DNA of 64,000 bases. Origin: Desulfitibacter sp. BRH_c19. GTDB lineage: Bacteria > Bacillota > DSM-16504 > Desulfitibacterales > Desulfitibacteraceae. The notes under the pieces were generated by a model, which saw only the letters and a program-made list of their open reading frames with translations, ran no database searches and was not told the origin of the DNA. Positions within the stretch are counted from its first letter, which is position 1; each line of letters begins with the position of its first letter. Location of the stretch: NCBI GenBank assembly GCA_001515945.1, contig LOER01000016.1, positions 1-64,000 on the forward strand. Direction: 5' to 3'. This document shows, piece after piece, positions 25,259 through 34,536 of this stretch. Both the position numbers and the translations under genes were made by a program.

Positions 25259-26509
25259 ATGAAAGAATCCATGATTAGAGATATAGGTTTGGCTCCTCAT
25301 GGTCAAAAAAAATTACAATGGGTGAAGAACCATATGCCTATTATGAATCAGTTGGAAAGTGACTTTTTTCAAAACCAGTACTTTAAAGGCCATAAGGTAG
25401 TAGTTTGTTTGCATCTCGAAGCAAAAACAGGCTATTTAGCACAAGTTATAAAAGCTGGAGGTGCAGAAGTAGCCGTAGTAGCCAGTAATCCTCTTTCAAC
25501 TCAAGATGATGTAGTAGCAGCTCTTGTACAGGATGGCATAAAAGCCTATGCATGGCACGGTGCATCTGATGAAGAATACTCTGAACATTTAAATGCTGCT
25601 CTAGATTTTAGGCCAGACTTAATAATTGATGATGGTGGCGATTTAGTAGCGCGTATACATAAAGAACGTCCGGAACAAATTAAGGAAATTATTGGGGGAT
25701 GTGAGGAAACTACTACTGGGATATTACGATTAAAGGCTATGAGTAAGGAGAAGCAATTGAAATTTCCGATGATGGCAGTTAATGATGCTTACTGTAAATA
25801 TTTATTTGATAATAGATATGGTACTGGTCAATCTGTGTGGGATGGACTAAACCGCACCACTAATTTAGTTGTTGCTGGTAAAAATGTAGTTGTTATTGGA
25901 TATGGATGGTGTGGCAAAGGTGTAGCTATGAGAGCAAAGGGGTTAGGAGCTAAGGTAATAGTTACAGAAATTGATCCAATAAAAGCAATAGAGGCACATA
26001 TGGATGGTTTCAAGGTTATGACAATGCAGGAAGCAGCAGGTATTGGTGACTTTTTCATCACAGTTACTGGAAACTGTAATGTTATACGAAAAGAACACTT
26101 CCTGAAAATGAAAGATGGAGCTATTTTAGCTAACGCAGGACATTTTGATATAGAAATTTCTAAAATTGATCTAGCAGAAATTTCTAATGAAAAAAAGACG
26201 GTTAGGCCAAATGTAGAGCAATATTGTATGCAAGATGGTAAAAGCATTTATCTATTAGCTGAAGGTAGGCTTGTTAATCTAGCTGCGGGTGATGGCCACC
26301 CAGCTGAAATTATGGATTTAACATTTGCAATACAGTCCTTATGTCTTCAGTATGTTATGAATAATAAAGATAATTTAAAAGGAGATGTGTATCCTGTACC
26401 TTATGAGATAGATAAGAAGGTTGCTAACCTGGGTCTTAGTACTTTAGGTATTAAAATTGATTCTTTGACTAAAGAACAAATTAGTTATTTAGAATCTTGG
26501 GATGCGTGA
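25259..26509 (+). CDS. ahcY: Adenosylhomocysteinase
   Basis: This NAD-dependent enzyme of about 416 residues reversibly splits S-adenosylhomocysteine into adenosine and homocysteine, removing the product of SAM methylations. Signatures are HLEAKTGYLA, IIDDGGDLV, EETTTGILRL, MMAVNDAYCKYLFDN, GLNRTTN, the NAD site VIGYGWCGKGVA, and NAGHFDIEI. It is the shorter form without the eukaryotic insertion. ATG 25259 is preferred because GGAG at 25244-25247 is correctly spaced; an in-frame GTG at 25247 overlaps that site. It ends with a terminator. Confidence 0.95.
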   Translation: MKESMIRDIGLAPHGQKKLQWVKNHMPIMNQLESDFFQNQYFKGHKVVVCLHLEAKTGYLAQVIKAGGAEVAVVASNPLSTQDDVVAALVQDGIKAYAWHGASDEEYSEHLNAALDFRPDLIIDDGGDLVARIHKERPEQIKEIIGGCEETTTGILRLKAMSKEKQLKFPMMAVNDAYCKYLFDNRYGTGQSVWDGLNRTTNLVVAGKNVVVIGYGWCGKGVAMRAKGLGAKVIVTEIDPIKAIEAHMDGFKVMTMQEAAGIGDFFITVTGNCNVIRKEHFLKMKDGAILANAGHFDIEISKIDLAEISNEKKTVRPNVEQYCMQDGKSIYLLAEGRLVNLAAGDGHPAEIMDLTFAIQSLCLQYVMNNKDNLKGDVYPVPYEIDKKVANLGLSTLGIKIDSLTKEQISYLESWDA

Positions 26510-26515
26510 TGTATT

Positions 26516-26542
26516 AAAGGAGTTCTTTAGGAACTCTTTTTT
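26516..26542 (+). terminator. Rho-independent terminator of ahcY
   Basis: The stem GAGTTC/GAACTC, extended by A-T pairs, has loop TTTAG and is followed by TTTTTT. Confidence 0.85.
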
Positions 26543-26582
26543 CAAAAATAATTGTTAAATAAATGATAGGGGAGGCGTTACC

Positions 26583-27692
26583 ATGAAACTTCAAGAGTAT
26601 CAAGGCAAGAATATCTTTAGAAACTATGGTATTGAAGTACCCAGGGGTAAAGTTGCCAGAAGTCAAGCCGAAGCATTTGAAATAGCTAAAGAGCTTAAAG
26701 AAACTGTTTTAAAGGTACAGATTTTATCTGGCAAAAGAGGGAAAGCCGGTGGAATCCAATTCGCATCAAGCCCAGATGAAACACTAATTAAAGCAAAAGA
26801 TTTGCTTTCTACGAATTTTCTGGGCTTTAACGTTGAGCATTTACTAATTGAAGAAAAAATATCTATTGAAAAAGAATATTATGTTGCGGTAACTTATGAC
26901 TACAAAATGAAATGTCCGGTTATGTTAGTCTCTGCTCAGGGAGGTATGGATATAGAGGATGTTCCTGAAGCATTAATCATTAAAACTTATATTAAACCAA
27001 ATACAAGATTAGAGCAATATCAAGGAAGAGAAATAGCTGTTAATACTGGTATTAAAGGTAAACAAATTAATATATTTTCATCATTACTTGTTAAATTAAT
27101 GGACATTTTTTTAGATTGTGATGCAGAACTTGTTGAAGTTAACCCATTAGTTCTTTCAAAGGAAAGATTTATTGCTGCCGATTCAAAGGTTGTTATTGAT
27201 GATGATGCACTCTTTAGGCAAACTGATTTGCCTCATAATGATGAAAAAACTGAAGTGGAACGAAAATGTCATGCAATTGGACTTTCCTATGTAGAACTAG
27301 ATGGTGATATTGCTATTATGGCTAATGGCGCAGGAATAACCATGGCAACATTAGATTTGATAAATCATTATGGAGGAAGCCCTAATAATTTCTTAGATGC
27401 TGGCGGTGGGGCAAATGAGGAACAGACAAGAAAAGCCTTAGAATTATTGATTTCCACTAATCCAAAGGGAATTTTCATAAACATCTTTGGAGGCATCACT
27501 AGGACAGACGATGTTGCTAGAGCTTTTCTTAAGGTCAAAGATCAGCTCGAAATTAACGTTCCAGTGGTAATCAGGCTAGTTGGTACTAACCAAAAAATTG
27601 CTCTGGATTTACTTCAATCTGCTGGAATCGAAGCTTTTTCTGATATGGAGCAGGCTGCCAAAACAATTGTACAAAAGGTGAGGGGGTACTAA
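26583..27692 (+). CDS. sucC: Succinyl-CoA ligase beta subunit (ATP-grasp)
   Basis: This 369-residue ATP-grasp subunit begins MKLQEYQGKNIFRNYGI. It has the nucleotide-binding KVQILSGKRGKAGG segment, the AELVEVNPLV metal motif and the CoA/phosphate loop FLDAGGGANEEQTRKAL with GIFINIFGGITR. It binds ATP or ADP and succinate. It pairs with SucD directly downstream (1-bp gap). In the methylmalonyl route it interconverts succinate and succinyl-CoA with substrate-level phosphorylation. It is the first gene of a nine-gene operon that runs to 33775. Confidence 0.93.
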   Translation: MKLQEYQGKNIFRNYGIEVPRGKVARSQAEAFEIAKELKETVLKVQILSGKRGKAGGIQFASSPDETLIKAKDLLSTNFLGFNVEHLLIEEKISIEKEYYVAVTYDYKMKCPVMLVSAQGGMDIEDVPEALIIKTYIKPNTRLEQYQGREIAVNTGIKGKQINIFSSLLVKLMDIFLDCDAELVEVNPLVLSKERFIAADSKVVIDDDALFRQTDLPHNDEKTEVERKCHAIGLSYVELDGDIAIMANGAGITMATLDLINHYGGSPNNFLDAGGGANEEQTRKALELLISTNPKGIFINIFGGITRTDDVARAFLKVKDQLEINVPVVIRLVGTNQKIALDLLQSAGIEAFSDMEQAAKTIVQKVRGY

Positions 27693-27693
27693 A

Positions 27694-28578
27694 ATGGCTA
27701 TTCTTTTAAACAAGGAGTCTAAAGTTCTTATACAAGGTATTACAGGTAATCAAGGCTCATTTCATTGTAAACAGATGTTAGATTATGGAACAAATATTAT
27801 TGCTGGTGTATCTCCTGGTAAAGGCGGTAACACAGTACATGATGTTCCCGTATATGATAGTGTATCTATGGTCAAAAATCATCTAGGTAAAATTGATGCC
27901 AGTATTTTATTTATCCCCGCTTCCTTTGCTAAAGATGCTGCACTTGAGGCTATAAACAATCATGTATCCATGATTGTGTTAATCACCGAACACATTCCAT
28001 TAAAAGATGCTACATACATAATGGATGCAGCAAAAGATAGGGGAACCATTGTTTTAGGGCCTAATACATACGGGATTATCAGCTCAGGTTTATCTAAAGT
28101 TGGAATTATGCCAAGTCAATATTTTCAGCCAGGACCAGTAGGCGTTGTTAGCAGAAGTGGTACATTAAGTTACGAAATCGTCGGAAATCTTTACAATAGT
28201 GGATTAGGCACTTCCACAGTTGTTGGCTTAGGTGGAGATAGAATAATAGGATTAAATTTTCCTGAAATTCTAGAAGAATTCCAGAAGGATTCTGAAACTA
28301 AGATCATTGTACTAATAGGGGAAATTGGTGGTAGTGCCGAAGAAGATGCCGCTGAATATATAAAGGGTAATGTTACTAAGCCTGTTGTAGCTTATCTAGC
28401 AGGTAAAAGTGCCCCTCCAGGTAAAAGGATGGGGCATGCTGGAGCAATTATAGAGAAAGGAATGGGTACTTTTGAAGCTAAGGTTAAAGCATTAGAGAAT
28501 GTAGGTGTTTTTGTTGCTTCTGAGCCTTCCCAAGTACCTATCTTAATAAGAAAGAATCTTCAACTAGGAGGACAGTAA
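27694..28578 (+). CDS. sucD: Succinyl-CoA ligase alpha subunit
   Basis: This 294-residue subunit has a Rossmann CoA-binding domain ([19 protein letters not shown]) and [12 protein letters not shown]. The phosphohistidine is in [10 protein letters not shown] near residue 247. It forms the heterodimer with SucC. It overlaps the next gene's start by one base (28578), giving translational coupling with the mutase. Confidence 0.94.
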   Translation: MAILLNKESKVLIQGITGNQGSFHCKQMLDYGTNIIAGVSPGKGGNTVHDVPVYDSVSMVKNHLGKIDASILFIPASFAKDAALEAINNHVSMIVLITEHIPLKDATYIMDAAKDRGTIVLGPNTYGIISSGLSKVGIMPSQYFQPGPVGVVSRSGTLSYEIVGNLYNSGLGTSTVVGLGGDRIIGLNFPEILEEFQKDSETKIIVLIGEIGGSAEEDAAEYIKGNVTKPVVAYLAGKSAPPGKRMGHAGAIIEKGMGTFEAKVKALENVGVFVASEPSQVPILIRKNLQLGGQ

Positions 28579-30254
28579 TGATGAGAGAAGATAAAAAACA
28601 AGCCTTGTCAGAGAAGTTTAAAACCTGGACAGAAAAAACTGATAAGTTTGTTTTAAAAAGACCAGAAAGAAAAAGTAATTTTCTTACAGATTCTAACATT
28701 CCTGTTCAGAGGACTTACACACCTCTTGATTTGGAGGAATTTGACTATTTAGACCAATTGGGTATGCCTGGAGAATATCCATATACCCGAGGTGTTCAAC
28801 CAACAATGTATAGGGGGAGAAATTGGACCATGCGCCAGTATGCTGGCTTTGGAACTGCTGAAGAAACCAACAGTAGATTCAAATTCTTATTAGAGCAGGG
28901 GCAGACGGGGCTTAGTGTAGCTTTTGACTTGCCTACTCAAATAGGCTATGACTCTGATCATTACCTCGCAATGGGTGAAATAGGTAGAGTTGGTGTTGCA
29001 ATAGACTCTTTGGCTGATATGGAAATCCTATTTGATGGTATTCCCTTAGATAAAGTAAGTTGTTCCATGACAATTAATGCTCCTGCTGCTATTTTGCTTG
29101 CGATGTATGTAGCAGTCGCTGAAAAACAAGGAGTTTCGGCAGAAAAAATATCTGGTACAATTCAAAATGATATCTTAAAAGAATATGTTGCAAGGGGGAC
29201 ATATATTTTTCCTCCTAAAGAGTCTATGAAGTTGATTACAGATATCTTTGCCTACTGTTCAGAAAACGTTCCCAATTGGAATACAATCAGCATTAGCGGT
29301 TATCATATTCGGGAAGCGGGTTCAAATGCGGTTCAGGAAGTAGCATTTACCCTTGCCAATGGCATTGCTTATGTGGAAGCTGCTGTTAATACAGGTTTAA
29401 ATGTAGATGAATTTGCTCCACGTCTATCTTTCTTTTTTAATGCCCACACGAATTTTTTTGAAGAAGTCTGCAAATTCAGAGCGGCTAGACGGCTCTGGGC
29501 TAAAATTATGAAAGAAAGATTTGGTGCTAAGGATCCAAAATCTTTGATGTTAAGATTCCATACTCAAACCGGCGGGAGTACATTAACAGCTCAACAACCT
29601 GATGTAAATATAATGAGAGTTGCTTATCAAGCCCTAAGTGCTGTTCTTGGGGGGACTCAGTCCTTACATACCAACTCTAAGGATGAAGCTTTAGCCCTGC
29701 CAAATGAACACTCTGTGCGTATTGCCCTAAGAACTCAGCATGTAATTGCTGAGGAAATAGGTGTTACAGATACTGTAGATCCCCTTGCAGGATCTTATTA
29801 CATTGAAAAGCTTTCAAACGAGATTGAAGAGAAGGCTTATGAATATATTAAGCAAATTGATTTATTAGGTGGATCACCAAAAGCAATTGAAGAAGGATTT
29901 ATCCAGAAAGAAATACAAGAGAATGCTTATAATTATCAAAAACTTATTGAAAACAACAAGAAAGTGGTTATTGGAGTTAACAAATATGTCATTGAAGAAC
30001 AACCTCCAACAGATTTACAAAAGTTAGATCCAGAAGTTGCACAAAGACAGTTGCAAAAGCTACATAAGGTTAAAGAAAACAGGAATTCGGATAAAGTAGC
30101 CGCCTCACTAGATAGCTTGAAGATAGCTGCTCAGGGTTCAACTAATTTGATGCCTTTTATTGTAGATGCAGTAAAAAATTATGCTACTCTAGGAGAAATG
30201 TGTGGGATCCTTAGAGAGGTTTACGGTGAATATGAACAAAAGATCAATTTTTAG
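28578..30254 (+). CDS. mcmA1: Methylmalonyl-CoA mutase large (catalytic) subunit
   Basis: This 558-residue B12-dependent mutase TIM-barrel subunit has [73 protein letters not shown] and the substrate-histidine segment [16 protein letters not shown]. It isomerises succinyl-CoA and methylmalonyl-CoA. The cobalamin-binding domain is encoded separately by the next gene, as in archaea and many Clostridia. The ATG that overlaps sucD is preceded by CTAGGAGG. Confidence 0.96.
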   Translation: MMREDKKQALSEKFKTWTEKTDKFVLKRPERKSNFLTDSNIPVQRTYTPLDLEEFDYLDQLGMPGEYPYTRGVQPTMYRGRNWTMRQYAGFGTAEETNSRFKFLLEQGQTGLSVAFDLPTQIGYDSDHYLAMGEIGRVGVAIDSLADMEILFDGIPLDKVSCSMTINAPAAILLAMYVAVAEKQGVSAEKISGTIQNDILKEYVARGTYIFPPKESMKLITDIFAYCSENVPNWNTISISGYHIREAGSNAVQEVAFTLANGIAYVEAAVNTGLNVDEFAPRLSFFFNAHTNFFEEVCKFRAARRLWAKIMKERFGAKDPKSLMLRFHTQTGGSTLTAQQPDVNIMRVAYQALSAVLGGTQSLHTNSKDEALALPNEHSVRIALRTQHVIAEEIGVTDTVDPLAGSYYIEKLSNEIEEKAYEYIKQIDLLGGSPKAIEEGFIQKEIQENAYNYQKLIENNKKVVIGVNKYVIEEQPPTDLQKLDPEVAQRQLQKLHKVKENRNSDKVAASLDSLKIAAQGSTNLMPFIVDAVKNYATLGEMCGILREVYGEYEQKINF

Positions 30255-30275
30255 TACAGGAGGTTACATTAGATT

Positions 30276-30668
30276 ATGGATAAACACATTCGAGTTCTAA
30301 TTGCTAAGGCTGGATTAGATGGCCATGACAGAGGAGCCAAAATAATTGCTCAAGCATTAAGAGACGCAGGGATGGAGGTAATATATACAGGCCTTAGACA
30401 AACCCCTGATCAAATAGTACAAACAGCTTTGCAGGAGGATGTTCAGGTAATCGGTATAAGCTGTCTTTCTGGGGCCCATATGTACTTAATGCCACCCATA
30501 GTTGAAAAACTTAGAGAAAATGAAGCTTCTGAAATCATTGTATTAGGGGGTGGGGTAATTCCAGCAGAGGATATTCCTGACCTAAAAAAGCTAGGAGTTA
30601 AAGAAGTATTTACACCAGGAACTCATACTTCAAAGGTTATAGAATTTATAAAAAATAACGTTCTATAA
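30276..30668 (+). CDS. mcmA2: Methylmalonyl-CoA mutase cobalamin-binding subunit
   Basis: This 130-residue flavodoxin-like B12 domain has the signature D15-x-H17-x-x-G20 (LDGHDRG), where H17 ligates cobalt, followed by GISCLSGAH and VLGGGVIP that line the nucleotide-loop pocket. It completes the mutase with the upstream catalytic subunit. TACAGGAGG precedes the start. No meaB/argK chaperone gene lies in the operon. Confidence 0.96.
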   Translation: MDKHIRVLIAKAGLDGHDRGAKIIAQALRDAGMEVIYTGLRQTPDQIVQTALQEDVQVIGISCLSGAHMYLMPPIVEKLRENEASEIIVLGGGVIPAEDIPDLKKLGVKEVFTPGTHTSKVIEFIKNNVL

Positions 30669-30767
30669 TAGCTGACTATCATGTTAGCTCAGATTACATC
30701 TTACTTACTAATTTATGCTAAGGAATATCAGATTATGTTGAAACTAGATAGTATGAGGAGTGATTAT

Positions 30768-31169
30768 ATGATCAGCAAAATTGATCATGTAGGAGTAGCT
30801 GTAAGTAATTTAAATGAAGCGAAGAAGCTTTATGAAGAAGTTTTTGGATTAGAAGTTTCTGGTACTGAAGTAGTTGAGGAGCAAAAGGTTAAGGTTGCCT
30901 TTATCCCGACTGGAAGTAGTAAGATTGAATTGCTTGAAAGCACAGATCCAGATGGACCAGTTGCAAAATTTATAGAAAAAAAAGGCCAAGGAATTCAACA
31001 CCTTGCACTAAGAGTAAACAATTTGGCAGAAGCTCTTGCAGAAGTTAAGGGTAAGGGAGTTCGTGTAATAGATGAAAAACCAAGATATGGAGCGGGAGGT
31101 GCAAAAATAGCTTTTTTACATCCTAAAGATACAAATGGTGTACTGATTGAGCTTTGTGAGAGGGAATAA
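30768..31169 (+). CDS. mce: Methylmalonyl-CoA epimerase
   Basis: This 133-residue VOC-fold protein starts [15 protein letters not shown] and has [16 protein letters not shown] and GIQHLALRV, with metal-binding H and E residues at the usual places. It interconverts (R)- and (S)-methylmalonyl-CoA. The ATG at 30768 follows ATGAGGAG at good spacing; an in-frame ATG at 30681 would add 29 residues not found in the family and lacks a ribosome site. Confidence 0.94.
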   Translation: MISKIDHVGVAVSNLNEAKKLYEEVFGLEVSGTEVVEEQKVKVAFIPTGSSKIELLESTDPDGPVAKFIEKKGQGIQHLALRVNNLAEALAEVKGKGVRVIDEKPRYGAGGAKIAFLHPKDTNGVLIELCERE

Positions 31170-31186
31170 TTTTGGAGGGGATGCTA

Positions 31187-32026
31187 ATGAGAGAAATTGA
31201 ATTTAACAAAATAGTGAATGCAATTTCTGCACTATGTATTAGAATTAACTATGAATTAGAAGAAGATGTTGTGAACAGCTTTACCAATTCAATAGAAGGA
31301 GAAAAATCTCAGGTTGGAAAAGAGATTTTGGAGTTATTAATAGAAAATGCAAGGATAGCCAAAGAGGAACAGGTTCCTATGTGTCAAGATACTGGAACTG
31401 CCGTTGTATTTATAGAGCTTGGTCAAGACGTGAACATTACAGGAGGACCACTAAATAGAGCAGTTGAAGAAGGTATTCGTAAAGGATATTTAGAAGGTTA
31501 TCTACGCAAATCAATGTGTAATCCTTTTACAAGAGCTAACACAGGTGACAACTGTCCCCCCATAATTCACAGCCAGGTTGTACCTGGTGATAAACTTTCA
31601 ATTTCAATTGCAGCAAAGGGCGGCGGGAGTGAAAATATGAGTCGGCTTGCTATGCTTACTCCATCTGCAGGAATAGATGGCATAAAGAAGTTTGTAGTAG
31701 ATACTGTAGATCAAGCAGGTCCAAATCCTTGCCCACCACTTGTAGTCGGAATTGGTGTAGGAGGAAACTTTGAAACGTGTGCAATATTAGCAAAAAAAGC
31801 TCTGATGAGAAAATTTGGTGAACCTAGTAAAGATGAAGCTGTTGCAAAAATAGAAAAAGAATTGTTATCTGAGTTAAATGAAACAGGAATTGGCCCATCA
31901 GGTTTTGGTGGTACAACTACAGCTATAGGAGTGCACATGGAAGTGATGCCATGCCATATTGCAAGCTTACCAGTTGCTGTTAATTTAAATTGTCATGCAG
32001 CACGTCATGGGAAAGTTGATTTATAG
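31187..32026 (+). CDS. Fumarase/tartrate dehydratase alpha subunit
   Basis: This 279-residue iron-sulfur hydratase alpha chain has cluster cysteines in QVPMCQDTGTAV, GDNCPPIIH and GGNFETCA, and the GPSGFGGTTTAIGVH substrate loop. Next to malic enzyme and the methylmalonyl genes it is best read as fumarase (fumarate to malate), although tartrate dehydratases share the fold. The ATG at 31187 follows TGGAGGGG at 7 bp; an upstream in-frame TTG (31172) lies inside that site. Confidence 0.9.
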   Translation: MREIEFNKIVNAISALCIRINYELEEDVVNSFTNSIEGEKSQVGKEILELLIENARIAKEEQVPMCQDTGTAVVFIELGQDVNITGGPLNRAVEEGIRKGYLEGYLRKSMCNPFTRANTGDNCPPIIHSQVVPGDKLSISIAAKGGGSENMSRLAMLTPSAGIDGIKKFVVDTVDQAGPNPCPPLVVGIGVGGNFETCAILAKKALMRKFGEPSKDEAVAKIEKELLSELNETGIGPSGFGGTTTAIGVHMEVMPCHIASLPVAVNLNCHAARHGKVDL

Positions 32027-32039
32027 AGGAGGTTAAAGC

Positions 32040-32600
32040 ATGGGAGATATTAGAATTACTACACCCATGGATACAGAACAAGTTCTTAAACTAAAATCAG
32101 GTGACAAGGTATTGATTTCTGGAACTATTTATACTGCTAGAGATGCAGCTCATAAAAGATTAATTGATATGATAGAAAAAGGCGAAAAACTTCCATTTGA
32201 TATTCGTGGACAGATAATATATTATGTTGGACCTACTCCTCCAAAACCCGGAAAAGTTATAGGGTCTGCTGGACCAACAACTAGCATTAGAATGGATGCT
32301 TATGCACCCACTTTATTAGAGTTAGGGTTAAAAGGAATGATCGGTAAAGGCCTACGATCTCAGAAGGTAAAAGATGCTATCATTAAGTATAAGGGTGTCT
32401 ATTTTGCTGGTGTTGGAGGAGCAGCGGCGGTTATTTCTAAATCAATAGTTAGTGCAAAAGTAATTGCCTTTGATGAGCTAGGTACTGAAGCTATTAGAGA
32501 ATTAGTTGTAAAGGATTTTCCAGTTGTTGTTGTCAATGACTGCCATGGAAGAGACTTATATATAGAAGGAAGAAAATTATTTTTGAAAGGTGGTAATTAA
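32040..32600 (+). CDS. Fumarase/tartrate dehydratase beta subunit
   Basis: This 186-residue beta chain completes the class I hydratase. The swivelling domain has LKSGDKVLISGTIYTARDAAHKR, YVGPTPPKPGKVIGSAGPTTS and GVGGAAAVISKSI. It follows the alpha gene by 13 bp with GAGGAGG before its ATG. The active site is shared with the alpha chain. Confidence 0.92.
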   Translation: MGDIRITTPMDTEQVLKLKSGDKVLISGTIYTARDAAHKRLIDMIEKGEKLPFDIRGQIIYYVGPTPPKPGKVIGSAGPTTSIRMDAYAPTLLELGLKGMIGKGLRSQKVKDAIIKYKGVYFAGVGGAAAVISKSIVSAKVIAFDELGTEAIRELVVKDFPVVVVNDCHGRDLYIEGRKLFLKGGN

Positions 32601-32602
32601 TT

Positions 32603-33775
32603 ATGACAATTCAAGAAGAAGCTCTTAAGCTCCATGAGGAAGCAAAAGGAAAATTAAGTATAGTATCTAAAGTTCCTGTGAATAACCAAAAAGATTTAAG
32701 TTTAGCATATACTCCAGGGGTAGCTGAACCATGTAAAAGGATAGCTGAAAACCCTGAGGAGTCATACAAATATACTTCCAGAGGAAATATGGTTGCTGTT
32801 ATTACTGATGGGACTGCTGTGCTTGGCTTAGGTGACATAGGGCCATTAGCTGCAATGCCAGTAATGGAAGGAAAATCTGTTCTTTTTAAAGAATTTGCAG
32901 GTGTTGATGCAATCCCCATTTGCTTGGACACCAAAGATCCAGAAAAAATTATCGAAACTGTAAAACTTATTGCACCAAGCTTTGGTGGTATAAATTTGGA
33001 GGATATAGCGGCTCCAGCTTGTTTTATCATTGAAGAAAGGTTAAAGGCAGAGCTTGACATTCCTGTGTTTCATGATGATCAGCATGGAACTGCAGTAGTA
33101 GTTATGGCTGCTCTACTAAATTCCTTAAAGGTCGTTAAAAAGGAAATTGCTGATATTAAGATAGTTGTATTGGGTGCGGGATCGGCTGGAATAGCTATTG
33201 TGAAACTCTTACTTGGACTAGGTTTAAAGAATGTTATTATGTGCGATCGTAAGGGTTCAATATACAAGGGTAGAGATAGTTTAAACCCTGCAAAAGAAGA
33301 AATTGCCAATGTAACCAATTTAGAAAAGTATCAGGGTGATTTAGAAGGAGCACTAGTTAACTCAGATGTCTTTATAGGAGTTTCAGGGCCTGGTTTGGTA
33401 TCAAAAGATATGATTGCAAAAATGGCCAAAGATTCAATTATAATGGCAATGTCAAATCCAGTACCTGAAATAATGCCTGATTTAGCTAAAGAAGTTGGTG
33501 CAAAAGTTATATGTACTGGAAGGTCTGATTTTCCTAATCAGGTCAACAATGTCTTAGCATTTCCAGGAATATTTAGAGGTGCTTTAGATGTTAGAGCTAG
33601 TGATATAAATGAGGATATGAAATTAGCAGCTGCTTATGCAATTGCTGGTTTAATAACAGATGCAGAATTAAAACCTGAATATGTCATACCTGAAGCCTTT
33701 GATGAAAGGGTTGCAAGGGCCGTAGCCAATGCTGTATCTGAAGCAGCTAAAAAAAGTGGGCTGGCACGTATTTAG
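32603..33775 (+). CDS. NAD(P)-dependent malic enzyme
   Basis: This 390-residue enzyme oxidatively decarboxylates malate to pyruvate, or runs in reverse with CO2. Motifs are LSLAYTPGVAEPCK, TDGTAVLGLGDIG, the metal site NLEDIAAPACF, PVFHDDQHGTAVV, the Rossmann VVLGAGSAGIA and AMSNPVPEI. It has the short bacterial form without a phosphotransacetylase tail. As last gene of the operon it links the C4 acids to pyruvate, bypassing malate dehydrogenase. It is followed by the hairpin at 33805. Confidence 0.94.
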   Translation: MTIQEEALKLHEEAKGKLSIVSKVPVNNQKDLSLAYTPGVAEPCKRIAENPEESYKYTSRGNMVAVITDGTAVLGLGDIGPLAAMPVMEGKSVLFKEFAGVDAIPICLDTKDPEKIIETVKLIAPSFGGINLEDIAAPACFIIEERLKAELDIPVFHDDQHGTAVVVMAALLNSLKVVKKEIADIKIVVLGAGSAGIAIVKLLLGLGLKNVIMCDRKGSIYKGRDSLNPAKEEIANVTNLEKYQGDLEGALVNSDVFIGVSGPGLVSKDMIAKMAKDSIIMAMSNPVPEIMPDLAKEVGAKVICTGRSDFPNQVNNVLAFPGIFRGALDVRASDINEDMKLAAAYAIAGLITDAELKPEYVIPEAFDERVARAVANAVSEAAKKSGLARI

Positions 33776-33804
33776 AAAATGTTAATTAGTAATTATATAT
33801 TTCC

Positions 33805-33850
33805 TCCCTGCATAGACATGTATTAAAGCTTGTCTACAGGGAGTTTTTTT
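33805..33850 (+). terminator. Terminator overlapping the next gene's ribosome site
   Basis: A stem TCCCTG/CAGGGA plus TAGACA/TGTCTA (33805-33818 with 33831-33842, 2-nt bulge) is followed by seven Ts (33844-33850). The ATG of the next gene starts at 33851, and its SD (AGGGAG) lies in the 3' arm. Confidence 0.8.
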
Positions 33851-34423
33851 ATGGATATCGTTATATCTATTGTAGTCGCTTTAGTAATAGGTATTTTGCC
33901 ATTAAAAAAGTTATTTGCATTTTACTTTTTTTCCTACGAAGATTTATACATGAAACACTATGATTTAAAGAAGTGCTATGATATATGGGGCCATATTTCT
34001 TATATTTTGCCCTTATTAGATTTCTTAAAAGGGCCTATGTTATACTATGTTTTAAAGATTCTTAATATCCAGGCTAGTCCACTTGTAGCAATTATTCTTA
34101 TTGTCCTATGGAAGGTCAACCCCCTGAAGGATTTCTTCCTTGGAAGAGGTATGAGTTTTTTTATGGGAATATCGTTAATTATCAATATTGAAATCTTTAG
34201 GCTTGTAATACTAATATATCTATCTTTATTAATTCTAAGTCGTTACCAAAGTATAGCTAGCTTTTTAACAGGTATTCTAGCAACTCCTGTGGTCTTTCTC
34301 AACACTAGTTTTACATTAATTGAGTTAACAGTAGTAATAATATGTTCAGGGCTTGTTCTTATATCATATAAAAGTTCGTTTTACCAGATATTTAATAAGA
34401 GATTTTTTCACCTTTCCCAGTAA
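33851..34423 (+). CDS. PlsY-like polytopic membrane protein
   Basis: This 190-residue, very hydrophobic protein has about six membrane segments. It loosely follows the PlsY acyl-phosphate:glycerol-3-phosphate acyltransferase pattern: LLDFLKGP resembles motif D-x-x-KG, and FFLGRGMSFFMG resembles the GKGVAT loop. The conserved GSGN-type loop is replaced, so activity is uncertain. The start at 33851 is chosen because AGGGAG is 7 bp upstream and the first helix begins at once. That site is buried in a terminator hairpin, so expression may depend on readthrough. Confidence 0.6.
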   Translation: MDIVISIVVALVIGILPLKKLFAFYFFSYEDLYMKHYDLKKCYDIWGHISYILPLLDFLKGPMLYYVLKILNIQASPLVAIILIVLWKVNPLKDFFLGRGMSFFMGISLIINIEIFRLVILIYLSLLILSRYQSIASFLTGILATPVVFLNTSFTLIELTVVIICSGLVLISYKSSFYQIFNKRFFHLSQ

Positions 34424-34467
34424 CTTGAATAAGATAATAGAGAACTTCAATCAAGGAGGGGAAGGAC

Positions 34468-34536
34468 ATGAAAGTATATTTTATTCCAGTTCCAAATTTT
34501 CTAAAAGGTTTTCTTAGAAAAATTTTAAAACAATGA
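34468..34536 (+). CDS. spoVM: Stage V sporulation protein SpoVM (22 residues)
   Basis: This 22-codon ORF encodes MKVYFIPVPNFLKGFLRKIL plus KQ and lies behind a near-perfect ribosome site AAGGAGGGG (34454-34462). It matches the length, charge pattern and key positions of Bacillus subtilis SpoVM (MKFYTIKLPKFLGGIVRAML...): MK-Y-I at 1-6, a proline near 9, and an amphipathic basic C-terminal helix. SpoVM inserts into the convex forespore membrane and recruits SpoIVA for coat and cortex assembly. It is too short for routine gene finding. Its stop codon abuts structured RNA copy B. Confidence 0.85.
   Translation: MKVYFIPVPNFLKGFLRKILKQ

Noticed and set aside
25828-26247. 139-codon minus-strand frame opposite ahcY
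   Set aside because: It lies wholly inside a strongly conserved gene, has no ribosome site, and its product resembles no protein.
30681-30767. Upstream in-frame start adding 29 residues to methylmalonyl-CoA epimerase
   Set aside because: No ribosome site, not a family feature, and a well-spaced GAGGAG precedes the later ATG at 30768.
33763-33775. TGGCACGTATT near the malic enzyme stop as a second sigma-54 promoter
   Set aside because: The -12 TTGC element is missing at the required spacing.
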